From Chitinophagales bacterium (GTDB taxonomy: Bacteria; Bacteroidota; Bacteroidia; Chitinophagales; Saprospiraceae): 64,000 bases of DNA. A program made the translations under genes and the position numbers. The stretch spans positions 124,001 through 188,000 of the forward strand of contig JAAFJY010000007.1 of assembly GCA_013299105.1 (NCBI GenBank), given 5' to 3'. The notes under the pieces are model-generated. The model was not told the DNA's origin. It saw nothing but the letters and a program-made list of their open reading frames with translations, and did not search any database. Within the stretch, counting starts at the first letter, position 1. Each line of letters opens with the position of its first letter. Positions 9,345 through 17,052 of the stretch are shown here, one piece after another.

Positions 9345-10775
9345 GGTTACGAAAAAGACTTGGCCCACATTTCGCTTTGTTGAGATAAAGCCAAGCACCT
9401 TAATTCGTTTTGAAAAATTGACTTTCGTTAAGGGATGAAAACCGCTATCGGTGCAAAACGTCCGGTATTCAGCGTATAGGTCAGCAAGTGTTTTAAGGTC
9501 TTGCCCTGGCTTATATCCTAACTCATCCATGAAAAGCCAAGCGCTGTCAGACTCTTTTTTGTAGCGGTCGAGGGCGGCTTTTGCTTTTGGGCAATCCGTG
9601 AACCGTTGTTGCATGATAAGCCTGTCCAGTCCTTCCAAAACCCAATTCAAGACGCCTGCAAGCTCGCTTTGAATGATCCGCTTGGCCAATCCCTGGTCAC
9701 GTTCTGACTCCGAAATAGTCACATCAAAGGGTACAATCAAGAAGCGCCGAAAATAGGCTTCATTGTGCTGAACTTCTTTTGGCAGTTCGTTGCAGTTAAA
9801 ACAAAGCCTTGCGTAATCTTCCATGATGAAGCTATTGCCGTATTTCTGCCTGGCTTGGATCGGTTCGCCACTAACCAGGGTTTTGAGCTGGTCAACTTCG
9901 ATACCCTTGGCATTTATTTCGCTCGCATAGTTGAGCAACTTGTTTGCAATCTGGGCGCGGTTATGTTCTTGGCTTAGGCAGGATAAATTGTATTGGCCTA
10001 TGTTCTCTTTACCAAGCAAGGCGTTCATAATATCGAAAAAAACGCCCTTGCCATTTGCACCACCACCGTAAAGCAGTAGCATTTTTTCAAGCTTCAAATC
10101 TTTGGCGAAGATGTACCCCATGTATTCGGCAAGCACTTGCCTTGACGTTTCATCAGGTAGCACCTTGAGCAAATAGTTTTGAAACTGTGGCGCGGTGGCA
10201 TCCTGGTCAAAGCTGAAGGGCAAAGCGTACCTTAAAAAATCATCGGGCTTGTGTAGGCGCAAGCGCTTGTTTTTCCCAGTTATCTCAAGCGTACCGTTTT
10301 GCAAGTTGATCAATGTGCAATTGCTAGTTGAATCGGGCGCGGAAAAACTGGCATCACTTGAAAACTGTTGGTACAATTCATCCCGAAACTTGTAGTACTT
10401 AGTTTCCAGAACCAAATAACCCATTTTCGCAGCGGCTTCACCCAAGAAATTTTTCAATTCTTCTTTTTGGATCACTTGCCAATATTTTCCATTGAAGCAA
10501 AAAAGGTAATCGTACAATTTGGCAAGCCCCCAATTCTTTGCTTTGGCCGTTTCAAGCACTTTTTCGATAATTAATACGATAGCATGTTTTTGTTTGGCTT
10601 GCTCTCCTTGTTCAAGTCCTAACTCTGCATTGAAGTCAAGTTTTGCAATGGTATTAAGCAGTTGGGCCAATAAATCCCGGTTGGTGGGTGTAGTTGCTTT
10701 TAGTTGGTTTTTCGCCAGGTCGGCGGCCAATTCTTCAGCCGTTACATTGCCCTGTGGCGCTGTTGCATTTGACAT
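9312..10775 (-). CDS. D5/P4-type DNA helicase-primase
   Basis: This is a 487-residue SF3-like ATPase of the phage/plasmid D5-P4 primase family. Walker A is GGGANGKGV (237-245). The following segment has the SEINAKG acidic motif, and CFNCNELP is the typical sensor region with the polar Asn. A winged-helix-like tail is probable (about residues 410-480). The N-terminal 200 residues match the D5 N-terminal region, with no clear polymerase site. It would unwind the element's replication origin. It is encoded with the zinc-finger protein and close to the iteron-like repeats at 11.2 kb. The very C-terminus lies in the 50-bp inverted repeat. Confidence 0.85.
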   Translation of the reverse strand: MSNATAPQGNVTAEELAADLAKNQLKATTPTNRDLLAQLLNTIAKLDFNAELGLEQGEQAKQKHAIVLIIEKVLETAKAKNWGLAKLYDYLFCFNGKYWQVIQKEELKNFLGEAAAKMGYLVLETKYYKFRDELYQQFSSDASFSAPDSTSNCTLINLQNGTLEITGKNKRLRLHKPDDFLRYALPFSFDQDATAPQFQNYLLKVLPDETSRQVLAEYMGYIFAKDLKLEKMLLLYGGGANGKGVFFDIMNALLGKENIGQYNLSCLSQEHNRAQIANKLLNYASEINAKGIEVDQLKTLVSGEPIQARQKYGNSFIMEDYARLCFNCNELPKEVQHNEAYFRRFLIVPFDVTISESERDQGLAKRIIQSELAGVLNWVLEGLDRLIMQQRFTDCPKAKAALDRYKKESDSAWLFMDELGYKPGQDLKTLADLYAEYRTFCTDSGFHPLTKVNFSKRIKVLGFISTKRNVGQVFFVTKSDASDENDA

Positions 10776-10832
10776 TGTACAAAGATTTTTTGGTTAAAGA
10801 AATACCCTTATCTTTGTGGTGTACAAAGATTT
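10776..10832. promoter_or_regulatory. Repeated TGTACAAAGATTT sites upstream of the helicase gene
   Basis: TGTACAAAGATTT occurs at 10776-10788 and again at 10820-10832. ATCTTTG at 10810-10816 pairs as an inverted repeat with CAAAGAT at 10824-10830. The sites occupy the gap between the HTH gene and the helicase gene. On the minus strand TTTG-N19-TATTTCTT gives a weak promoter match. Operator sites for the adjacent HTH protein are a plausible reading. Confidence 0.5.
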
Positions 10833-10855
10833 AAGGAGGGTTTGACGTTGGCGCG

Positions 10856-11188
10856 TCAAGCCCTTTTGTTTTTCCCGTTTAATAGTGATTGCCCTACTTG
10901 CCGGGGCTGCTTGGCCTCTGCAAGATTTAGTACATCATCCCGGCGAAAACGTACCGATTTGCCGACGTATCGGCGGATAAGTTTCCCGGCTCGTGCGTTG
11001 TTGTCGATCGTACTTGTACAAACCCCGATTAAGTCGGCGGCTTGTTTCTTGGTTAGTAGTTGGTCGTTGTCCGCTCGTTCTGTCTGGACTGGCTGCTCAG
11101 GTGAATAAGTCAGTAGGCAATACCTTACACGGTCTTCAATGATTTGTTCTAAGTCCCCTTTAGTAAGGTTAAAGATCAAGTCTTGCAT
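10856..11188 (-). CDS. Excisionase-like helix-turn-helix DNA-binding protein
   Basis: In this 110-residue protein the second half (LTKKQAADLIGVCTSTIDNN, then GKLIRRYVGKSVRFRRDDV) is a MerR/excisionase-type HTH_17 domain. In integrative elements such proteins act as excision directionality factors or control replication genes. It lies between the iteron-like array and the helicase gene, beside the TGTACAAAGATTT repeats, so local DNA binding is likely. Whether it is the Xis of this element or a transcriptional regulator cannot be decided from sequence. Confidence 0.78.
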   Translation of the reverse strand: MQDLIFNLTKGDLEQIIEDRVRYCLLTYSPEQPVQTERADNDQLLTKKQAADLIGVCTSTIDNNARAGKLIRRYVGKSVRFRRDDVLNLAEAKQPRQVGQSLLNGKNKRA

Positions 11189-11227
11189 GGTTTGTAATTT
11201 TCACGCAAGATCAGCGGCATTGGCAAG

Positions 11228-11282
11228 TATTATCCGGGTCCCGGATAACTCCCGGATAACTCCCGGATAACTCCCGGATAAC
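11228..11282. repeat. Iteron-like tandem repeat, 4 x 11 bp
   Basis: TCCCGGATAAC is repeated perfectly four times without spacers (11239-11282). The first unit is preceded by its inverted copy, so TTATCCGGG and CCCGGATAA form a palindrome across 11230-11248. It lies in the gap between an unknown gene and the HTH gene. The arrangement resembles replication iterons or cooperative operator sites. Confidence 0.8.
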
Positions 11283-11308
11283 GTGGTTTTCTCTATACTT
11301 TCTCCCGG

Positions 11309-12754
11309 TCATTTTGGTAAATACCTAATCGTTTCCCGGTAAATCGTTTGTGCTTGAGGTGAATCTTTGCTTATACTCCAATCACTCCAAGTATTTTTTC
11401 CAATCGAAGTACCAAAGCGCTGGGCAATAGCTTCACATGCTTTTTGATCTGGCAAATCAGAGTGTACAAGTCTATTGTCCTTGAGAATCTGCCAAACAAC
11501 TGCAAACCTGTTTTTATACCTGTTCTTTTTACTATCGGCTTTCTCCTTGGCTACTTTGTTAGGTATTCCAACACCTTCACAAAGTGCAATGCAAGTCTTT
11601 CCCCCTGACTGATCAATAAACATGCTTTCAAAACTCAATACTTCCTGTTCATCCTTGGCGGCTGGCTGGCTTGGTGGTGTACTGTGGTTCTGCTCAAAAA
11701 ACTGTTCCACAACCTTGTTCAGGTATTCCAGTTGATCGGTTGACGGCGCTGCCAATTCCTGGTAAGTTTCGACAAGTTCAGCAGCTAACCTGCTTTGCTG
11801 CTCTATCGGTAGACTCATTCCCCTGTCCTTACCACCTTGCGGCCAATCATTGGCGTTAGCTTGTTCAAGGGCATCAAGTACGGCCCTTTGTGGTATGTGC
11901 GTAGTATTGGAAAGGAGCTTGATTGCAAGCTTTGCACCAAAAGCAATCCCCTGGTACTTTTTCTTTTGCCAGGTTTCCAGCTTGTCGGACAACATTGCGT
12001 CAAGGTGGTCAATGCAGTAGCTTGTTTTATAGCGTCCAGTAAGTAGAATTAACCAGTAAATTGGATTGCCTGGAATAAATGTTTGAACGCCTTGCTTGTG
12101 ATCTGCAAATTCAGTCCTCCAAGAGCCTAGCAATGTCGATTCGTCAACATTAGCTACATCGAAAAAAACAGCGGGTTCTTTGTGTTTTAAATACCAATCT
12201 GAAAGTTCAACCCGCTTTTTGCGCAAAATATCTAAGCTTTTCAACCTACCTCGATGTTTGAGTTTTTGCGACAAGTAACCTTCTACCCAGGTATCAAATT
12301 CAATTCTTGCCTTTTTCTGAGCAAGGTCAATCAAGCGCCTGGCTAGTTCTAAATTAGTCAATTCGTGTATATCATCGGTTTCAATGACTGCCAAACTTTT
12401 CAACCAAACAATAAATTCCTGACATACCAATTTACCCGCGATCAGATGAAACTCCCCAAACTGCCACAATTCAGGGTAAAAAATGTTTAACTTTTCGAGG
12501 CTATTTCCAAATTTGATAGTTCCTTCTTCATATTGATCCAAGTATCTTTTTGCATCAGCAATAATAGTACTTGTGTGAAGCAACCCAGATTTTAAGCTTT
12601 CCTTATGATCCTCAACATAAGAGACCCATGTATCTAAAGCTTCATCAATTTGGATTTGTGGAATTGGTCCAACTATTTCGTAAAACTTTTGGTATCGCCC
12701 ATGCGAAATTTCGACGGCTTGCTCAACAAGTTGAATTATCCTATCTTTGTCCAT
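11309..12754 (-). CDS. Uncharacterised element protein
   Basis: This is a 481-residue soluble protein that I do not recognise. It has no signal peptide or membrane segment. Composition and hydrophobic spacing suggest it is mostly helical. Around residues 215-250 there is a Trp/Tyr-rich stretch (PGNPIYWLILLTGRYKTSY). The C-terminal 90 residues (LCEGVGIP, then FAVVWQILKD and GTSIGKNTWSDW) look like a compact separate domain. It lies upstream of the iteron array in the same direction as the replication genes, so a replication, maintenance or regulatory role is possible but unsupported. Confidence 0.7.
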   Translation of the reverse strand: MDKDRIIQLVEQAVEISHGRYQKFYEIVGPIPQIQIDEALDTWVSYVEDHKESLKSGLLHTSTIIADAKRYLDQYEEGTIKFGNSLEKLNIFYPELWQFGEFHLIAGKLVCQEFIVWLKSLAVIETDDIHELTNLELARRLIDLAQKKARIEFDTWVEGYLSQKLKHRGRLKSLDILRKKRVELSDWYLKHKEPAVFFDVANVDESTLLGSWRTEFADHKQGVQTFIPGNPIYWLILLTGRYKTSYCIDHLDAMLSDKLETWQKKKYQGIAFGAKLAIKLLSNTTHIPQRAVLDALEQANANDWPQGGKDRGMSLPIEQQSRLAAELVETYQELAAPSTDQLEYLNKVVEQFFEQNHSTPPSQPAAKDEQEVLSFESMFIDQSGGKTCIALCEGVGIPNKVAKEKADSKKNRYKNRFAVVWQILKDNRLVHSDLPDQKACEAIAQRFGTSIGKNTWSDWSISKDSPQAQTIYRETIRYLPK

Positions 12755-12816
12755 GCTTTTTGAAGTTTAGGCAGGGTGAACGGTTCCAAATGTACACCCT
12801 GCCTTTGTTTTGCAAA

Positions 12817-14640
12817 TTATTTCCGTCCTTTTGGCCCCTTGGCCTTGCGGTATTCTCCAGGCTTGAATTTTTGGCCGTCGTGCCTTGCTTCGTGGTGGCT
12901 TTCCCGGCAAGCATCAGAGCAAAACTTTTGCCAGGTGGTGCGAGGTTTGTACGAAGTTCCGCAATTTTCACAAGCTTTCAAACTTGCATCCAGGACAACC
13001 GGATTTTGTGCCCCTGGGCTTGTTCCGGTACCCGCTGTTGGGCTTGCACTATAACGCATTGCGTTAGCATCTCCCTGGGCTTGCGTTCCACCTGGAGCAC
13101 TTACAAAGCCTATTGGTTTGCGGTGGTGGTGTGAAAATGGGTTTTCCGCTTTCCCTTCTAAGTGCTCAATGCACTGCCTTTTGAGGGCTTCGACATTCGG
13201 GGCGCTGGCATCTTTTCCAAGGTACATTTGTAGCACCTGTTCAGCTTTCAGCCTCATTTCCTGGGCAGCATCATCCAGACCGGACGCGGCCAATTGAATA
13301 GCAGCATTGAGATACTGAAAAGCCATTTGTTCAGCGTCCCCACTTACCAGGTGTGCGGCCTGGCTTGTTGTATGTGCTGCGATGGGTGAAGCGCTGGACA
13401 TGGTGGCCAAAGCGGCGGCGGGTGTGCCGGGTGCTGCAAGTTGCTGAACAGGTGCGCGGGCTGTTATCCTTACGTTTTGATACGCGGCGGGTAGCTGCTC
13501 AAAGTCAACGCTATAAACTGGCTGGTTCAGGTTGTCCAGGGCAAACAGTTCATTGGGCGAAATCGGCAAAGGTGGCGGCGGTGTGCTTTCTTCAATGCGG
13601 CGTATCCTTTCCCGGATGTACTGGTTTGCCTTGCTGCTCAGAGCGTGCCAAAGTTCACCCCCAATTGAGTCGGAGAAATCGTATTGAGTCGGCAATACCT
13701 TTTGCTCAATACCGCTGCCTTTCTTGTGGACTTCATCGACAAAGATTGATACCAGCAATATCAAATGACAAATCAGGGTGAAGTAGGAAAACCCGCCTTT
13801 GTAGCGTTTCAGCTTGCTTTCCCCATCGCTTACAAGTTTGCTGTTTTCTCCTTCGATCTTGTTCTTTGCCTGGCTTAGTTCCTGGCTGGCTGTGCTGGTG
13901 GCTTGGTTCCGTCTGTTTACCGCTTCGCTCATTTCCCGGCCCTGGGCGGCTGTCAGTTCGGCAAGCTTGGCGGCTTGTTCGGCTTCGATTTGGGCCACCT
14001 TTGCCCGTGCCTGTCCTTTGGCAGTACTGAATGATTGCCCGGACTTTTCGCGGCGTTCCAGGGCATTCAACGCGCCTTTGTGCTGCTCTGCCTGGGCGCT
14101 GTATTGTGCCTTGGTTGCGGCTATCTGGGCGCTGTATCTCCCTGCTATTTCGGCGCTGTCTTGCCTGAACTGAGCAAAAGCGGTTTGTTGCACCTGGTTA
14201 TACCTGGTTTCATCGGCTTGGCTGCTCTTTAGCTTTGGTTCGGGCTTGAAACTGTCCACTATATCCCGGCTGCCATGATATGACATCAGTGTACCCAGGG
14301 ACAAAAGGACGGCGCAAGCGACAAATACGATGACTGAAATAACCAAGTCAAGCCCTTGGAACCGTTTGTAAAGGACGGCGCGGGCTGAATAAGGCAGCAA
14401 AACCCGCAAACCTATTTCAATGATTGCCGTGCCGATAATGGCCCCAAAAACGGCCCCGGTGGTGGCGTATTGCTCAGAGAAAAACAAAAGGCTGGCATAA
14501 ATGGCGGCATAGATTGCGCCTATCTCAGTGAGGCCGCTAACCACTTGGCCAAAGTACCCGGATAGCTTCAAGGCGGGTATTAATCGGGCATAGCGGTTGA
14601 AAAAATCCTTGTCAGTAGGCAAGGTGAAAAACGTTTTCAT
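12817..14640 (-). CDS. Membrane protein with coiled coil and C-terminal zinc ribbon
   Basis: This 607-residue protein was not assigned to a family. Hydrophobic segments lie near residues 30-52, 60-82, 97-119 and 283-301. Between the third and fourth is a long Ala/Gln/Glu-rich region (about 135-275) expected to form a coiled coil. After the last segment comes a soluble Pro/Ala-rich linker, then a compact zinc-ribbon-like end: CENCGTSYK followed by FCSDACRESHH. The architecture suggests a membrane-anchored scaffold with a cytoplasmic nucleic-acid or protein-binding finger. It is the largest protein of unknown function in the element, between the small paralogs and the unknown 481-residue protein. 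Confidence 0.7.
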   Translation of the reverse strand: MKTFFTLPTDKDFFNRYARLIPALKLSGYFGQVVSGLTEIGAIYAAIYASLLFFSEQYATTGAVFGAIIGTAIIEIGLRVLLPYSARAVLYKRFQGLDLVISVIVFVACAVLLSLGTLMSYHGSRDIVDSFKPEPKLKSSQADETRYNQVQQTAFAQFRQDSAEIAGRYSAQIAATKAQYSAQAEQHKGALNALERREKSGQSFSTAKGQARAKVAQIEAEQAAKLAELTAAQGREMSEAVNRRNQATSTASQELSQAKNKIEGENSKLVSDGESKLKRYKGGFSYFTLICHLILLVSIFVDEVHKKGSGIEQKVLPTQYDFSDSIGGELWHALSSKANQYIRERIRRIEESTPPPPLPISPNELFALDNLNQPVYSVDFEQLPAAYQNVRITARAPVQQLAAPGTPAAALATMSSASPIAAHTTSQAAHLVSGDAEQMAFQYLNAAIQLAASGLDDAAQEMRLKAEQVLQMYLGKDASAPNVEALKRQCIEHLEGKAENPFSHHHRKPIGFVSAPGGTQAQGDANAMRYSASPTAGTGTSPGAQNPVVLDASLKACENCGTSYKPRTTWQKFCSDACRESHHEARHDGQKFKPGEYRKAKGPKGRK

Positions 14641-14726
14641 ACTTTTGTATAAAATTGGTGAACAATTCCCGTCCTGGTTTAGCTGTCGAAGGCATCAGGG
14701 CGGGTTTTTCATTTCTTAGTGGCTGC

Positions 14727-14966
14727 TTACTGGTTTTGCCACTTGATTAACTGCTTGGCTTGTTCCAGTTCGTTAACTGTGCGTTTTAGTTCAATCATTG
14801 CCCGAATGTCAGCGAACATTTCACAGCGTTCAGCGCCCGACATTTCGGCCCAAATTTCCGTACACATTGCCCACTGTTGAAGATCAAGCAGGGTTTTTTC
14901 CACCTGGTTAACTGTTGCGCGTTGGGCTTCATTCCTTAGTGATTGAATCAAATCTTCTGTGTACAT
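14727..14966 (-). CDS. Small helical protein, paralog 1
   Basis: This 79-residue acidic protein aligns along its length with the neighbouring 90-residue product. Shared features are LRNE near the N-terminus, E-x-W/Y-A-E/D-M/L, an ER pair, and IELKR-x-V near residues 59-65. It should be all-helical. The function is unknown; it could be a small regulator or an adaptor. It lies between the membrane protein and paralog 2. Confidence 0.6.
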   Translation of the reverse strand: MYTEDLIQSLRNEAQRATVNQVEKTLLDLQQWAMCTEIWAEMSGAERCEMFADIRAMIELKRTVNELEQAKQLIKWQNQ

Positions 14967-14999
14967 GTCGATTCGTTTTTGTGGTTAGGAATTGGCCAA

Positions 15000-15272
15000 T
15001 CAGATCAGCGGGCTTTGTTCAGCTTGCTTTGCCAAAAATGGCCTTGCAAATTCCGGGTCAGCCTGGGCGACATAGTTGTGTACAAGCCTTTTAAGCTCTA
15101 TCAGACTTTGAAGCCCAAAGAATAGGTTCGAGCGTTCATGCTCATTTAAGTCTGCGTAAGCTTCTGATTCTAAAGCAAGGCGGTAAACTTGCCAAACTTG
15201 CTGCTCAGAGTTTTCAGGGTAGCAGCGCAAAAACTCATTTCTGAGTTGGTCGAAAAAATTACTGTTGTGCAT
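15000..15272 (-). CDS. Small helical protein, paralog 2
   Basis: This 90-residue protein is paralogous to the 79-residue gene product downstream (shared FDQLRNE/IQSLRNE, an ER pair and LIELKR-x-V). It is predicted helical, has no signal peptide and its function is not recognised. The two genes probably arose by tandem duplication and then diverged strongly. It is the first gene after the integrase, separated by copy B of the 50-bp inverted repeat. Confidence 0.6.
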   Translation of the reverse strand: MHNSNFFDQLRNEFLRCYPENSEQQVWQVYRLALESEAYADLNEHERSNLFFGLQSLIELKRLVHNYVAQADPEFARPFLAKQAEQSPLI

Positions 15273-15303
15273 GATTTATGTTTTAGTGGTTATGAAATCG
15301 TCA

Positions 15304-15353
15304 AAAAGTGACGCAAGTGACGAAAGTGACGCTGGAAAAAACATTTATTTTTT
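15304..15353 (+). repeat. 50-bp inverted repeat, copy B
   Basis: Copy B of the inverted repeat shared with 9295-9344 (47/50 identical, opposite orientation). It contains three AGTGACG units and a run ending in ACATTTATTTTTT. Its end overlaps the last codons of the integrase gene. Confidence 0.85.
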
Positions 15354-16658
15354 TTCTTGGTCCTTGTCTGGCTGGTCTTGTTTCTTATCCTGTTCTTGTC
15401 GCTCCTTTCTTTTCTGGGCTATTTCCTTTGACATCAGTTGCGCGTTTTTTCTTCCATCGACACGGATATAGCCCATGAACATTTTTTCTGTGGTATGCCC
15501 GGTGATTTTCATGATGTTGATTGCGGGCACTCCAAGCAGGAACAAGTTTGTGGCGAATGATCGGCGGGCTACGTGGGTAGTTATCAGCTTGTACTTTTCA
15601 ACCAGGCTTTCAACTTTATTCCCAGCCTTGTTGGTTATCACAAGTATCTTTTCCGTCATCCCTGCCAGTTCTCCCAATTCCTTCAAGTATTCATTCAGCT
15701 TTTGCCCTGATATTTTGGGCGGGTTGAAATCGTACTTTGTAAGCAGGTAGGTAAGTTCAGGCTGAAAAGGAATTGTTACGCGTTCGCTTTTCTTCTGGGT
15801 TGTTATCTCAAGCATTTTTTCCCCTTCAACCTCAATGAAGTTTTCCGGTTTGATGCGGCTAAAATCAGAGTAGCGAAGCCCGGTGTAACAGCCGATTAAA
15901 AAAATATCTCTTACACGCTCCAACCGGGTATTTGCTGACAAATCCAAGTCGTACAAAGTTTTCAGTTCCAGCCAGTCAAGGGCAATGTGTGTAACTTCTT
16001 CTTTTTTTACTGTGAAGTCCTTGTAATCCTCATTGCTGTGAAGCTTTCGCCGCTTGGCCTCTGCCATCAATTGCCGAACAACTGCAAAAACCTTGTTTGC
16101 ATAGTTGGCCGAAAATTCACGCGGCGGGCTGTACATCCAGTTTTTGAAGCGTTTAAAAAAATTGTGGTCGATCCGTTCAAACTCCATGTTGAAACGTTCC
16201 GTTTGACTAAAGTTCGACAAGTGCCCTGCAACGGTGTTCAAAACAACCTTGATACCTCTTTTGGCCCCAATGCTGTTCTTTCTTTCCTCAACGTACAAGT
16301 TTGCAAACGCTGTGAGGGTTGTTATTTTTTCCTCTTTAGGCTTCTCAATCCTGCCAAGCCTGAAAAAGGTTTCTTTACGGAAATCCTCAACGGGCAACCC
16401 GCCGTTGGTTTCCCAGTAAATGCGAGTGATAACGCTGTCAACTTCATTCAAGAGTTGGTTGACGTGTGGGTATTCAGGATGTTTGGGAGTGTACCTAGCT
16501 CGCTGGGCTTTGGCATCCCAATATTTTACTTCAACCTTGGCCCCTGGATTGAACCGCAAAACGCCTTTGCTGTATCTGAAAATAGCAAGTACGTACCCCT
16601 CGCCATTTTCAACTTGATTCAGATTGAACCGAACTTTTGGAACTAAAACCCTTGGCAT
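15345..16658 (-). CDS. Tyrosine recombinase (integrase) of the element
   Basis: This is a 437-residue integrase of the Bacteroidota type. Residues 1-95 form an arm-binding region, about 110-205 a SAM-like core-binding domain, and 225-400 the catalytic domain. Catalytic residues are visible: Arg262 (TGLRYSDF), His362 and Arg365 (THVARRSFAT), His388 (ITGHTT) and the nucleophile Tyr397 (FMGYIRV). The C-terminus is a charged Lys/Gln/Asp tail. The gene lies 185 bp inside the right junction, as usual for tRNA-targeting integrases. It should recombine the tRNA-Ser 3' end with the element attP. It appears complete. Confidence 0.95.
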   Translation of the reverse strand: MPRVLVPKVRFNLNQVENGEGYVLAIFRYSKGVLRFNPGAKVEVKYWDAKAQRARYTPKHPEYPHVNQLLNEVDSVITRIYWETNGGLPVEDFRKETFFRLGRIEKPKEEKITTLTAFANLYVEERKNSIGAKRGIKVVLNTVAGHLSNFSQTERFNMEFERIDHNFFKRFKNWMYSPPREFSANYANKVFAVVRQLMAEAKRRKLHSNEDYKDFTVKKEEVTHIALDWLELKTLYDLDLSANTRLERVRDIFLIGCYTGLRYSDFSRIKPENFIEVEGEKMLEITTQKKSERVTIPFQPELTYLLTKYDFNPPKISGQKLNEYLKELGELAGMTEKILVITNKAGNKVESLVEKYKLITTHVARRSFATNLFLLGVPAINIMKITGHTTEKMFMGYIRVDGRKNAQLMSKEIAQKRKERQEQDKKQDQPDKDQEKK

Positions 16659-16842
16659 ATTTTTTGCTTTTTGAATAGTCCAAAGGTATAGGAAAAATTA
16701 GCAGAGTTGCGCTTTTTATGTCGTTTGGCGCTGGCTTTTCATGGTAGATTATGGCCTATTTTAGCAAGTTGATTTTATAAAAAACTGATTGATAGCCTTA
16801 TTTCCATATCACTATTTGCCATGCTTAAACAAGGTTCCGGTT

Positions 16843-16869
16843 CCTCTTCCTCCGCCACCACAAAGCGCA
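16843..16869 (+). other. attR core of the integrative element
   Basis: This is the right copy of the 27-bp repeat, a perfect copy of the tRNA-Ser 3' end plus terminator arm (4153-4179). Upstream bases do not restore a tRNA, so this is a junction and not a second tRNA gene. Confidence 0.88.
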
Positions 16870-16901
16870 CTTTATTGGAAACAATGATTTGCGCTTTTTT
16901 T
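16862..16901 (+). terminator. Second copy of the tRNA-type terminator at attR
   Basis: AAAGCGCA (16862-16869) pairs with TGCGCTTT (16890-16897), followed by further Ts. The arms match those of the terminator after tRNA-Ser, but the loop sequence differs. Confidence 0.7.
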
Positions 16902-17052
16902 GTTTTTGCGAAATTACCCATCCCCCCTCATCCCATCCTATCGAATTCTGGTCGATTAAAGCCGTACCTTAGGCGAGTTGTGGGCCTGCTTCTGTTTTGA
17001 TTTCTTATCTTCACCAAGTCAAAACCAAGCATTCAACCCATAACCCACCTTC

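Larger units (their letters stand above)
4153..16869. mobile_element. Integrative element in tRNA-Ser, satellite- or IME-like
   Basis: A 27-bp direct repeat bounds this 12.7-kb segment: 4153-4179 in the tRNA-Ser 3' end and 16843-16869 at the far end. A tyrosine integrase lies next to the right repeat. All genes inside run on the minus strand: integrase, two small paralogs, a membrane/zinc-ribbon protein, an unknown protein, an excisionase-like HTH protein, a D5/P4-type helicase, a zinc-finger/toprim-like primase protein, a small basic protein and a restriction-modification enzyme. No relaxase, coupling protein, conjugation gene or phage structural gene was recognised. A satellite or a mobilisable/defence island fits better than an autonomous phage or ICE. 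The boundaries are directly visible; mobility is inferred. Confidence 0.9.

Noticed and set aside
11228-11282. Possible CRISPR array
   Set aside because: The repeats are 11 bp, directly joined without spacers, and no cas gene is near; an iteron-like array fits better.
16843-16869. Second tRNA gene
   Set aside because: Only the last tRNA bases are present; this is the right attachment junction.
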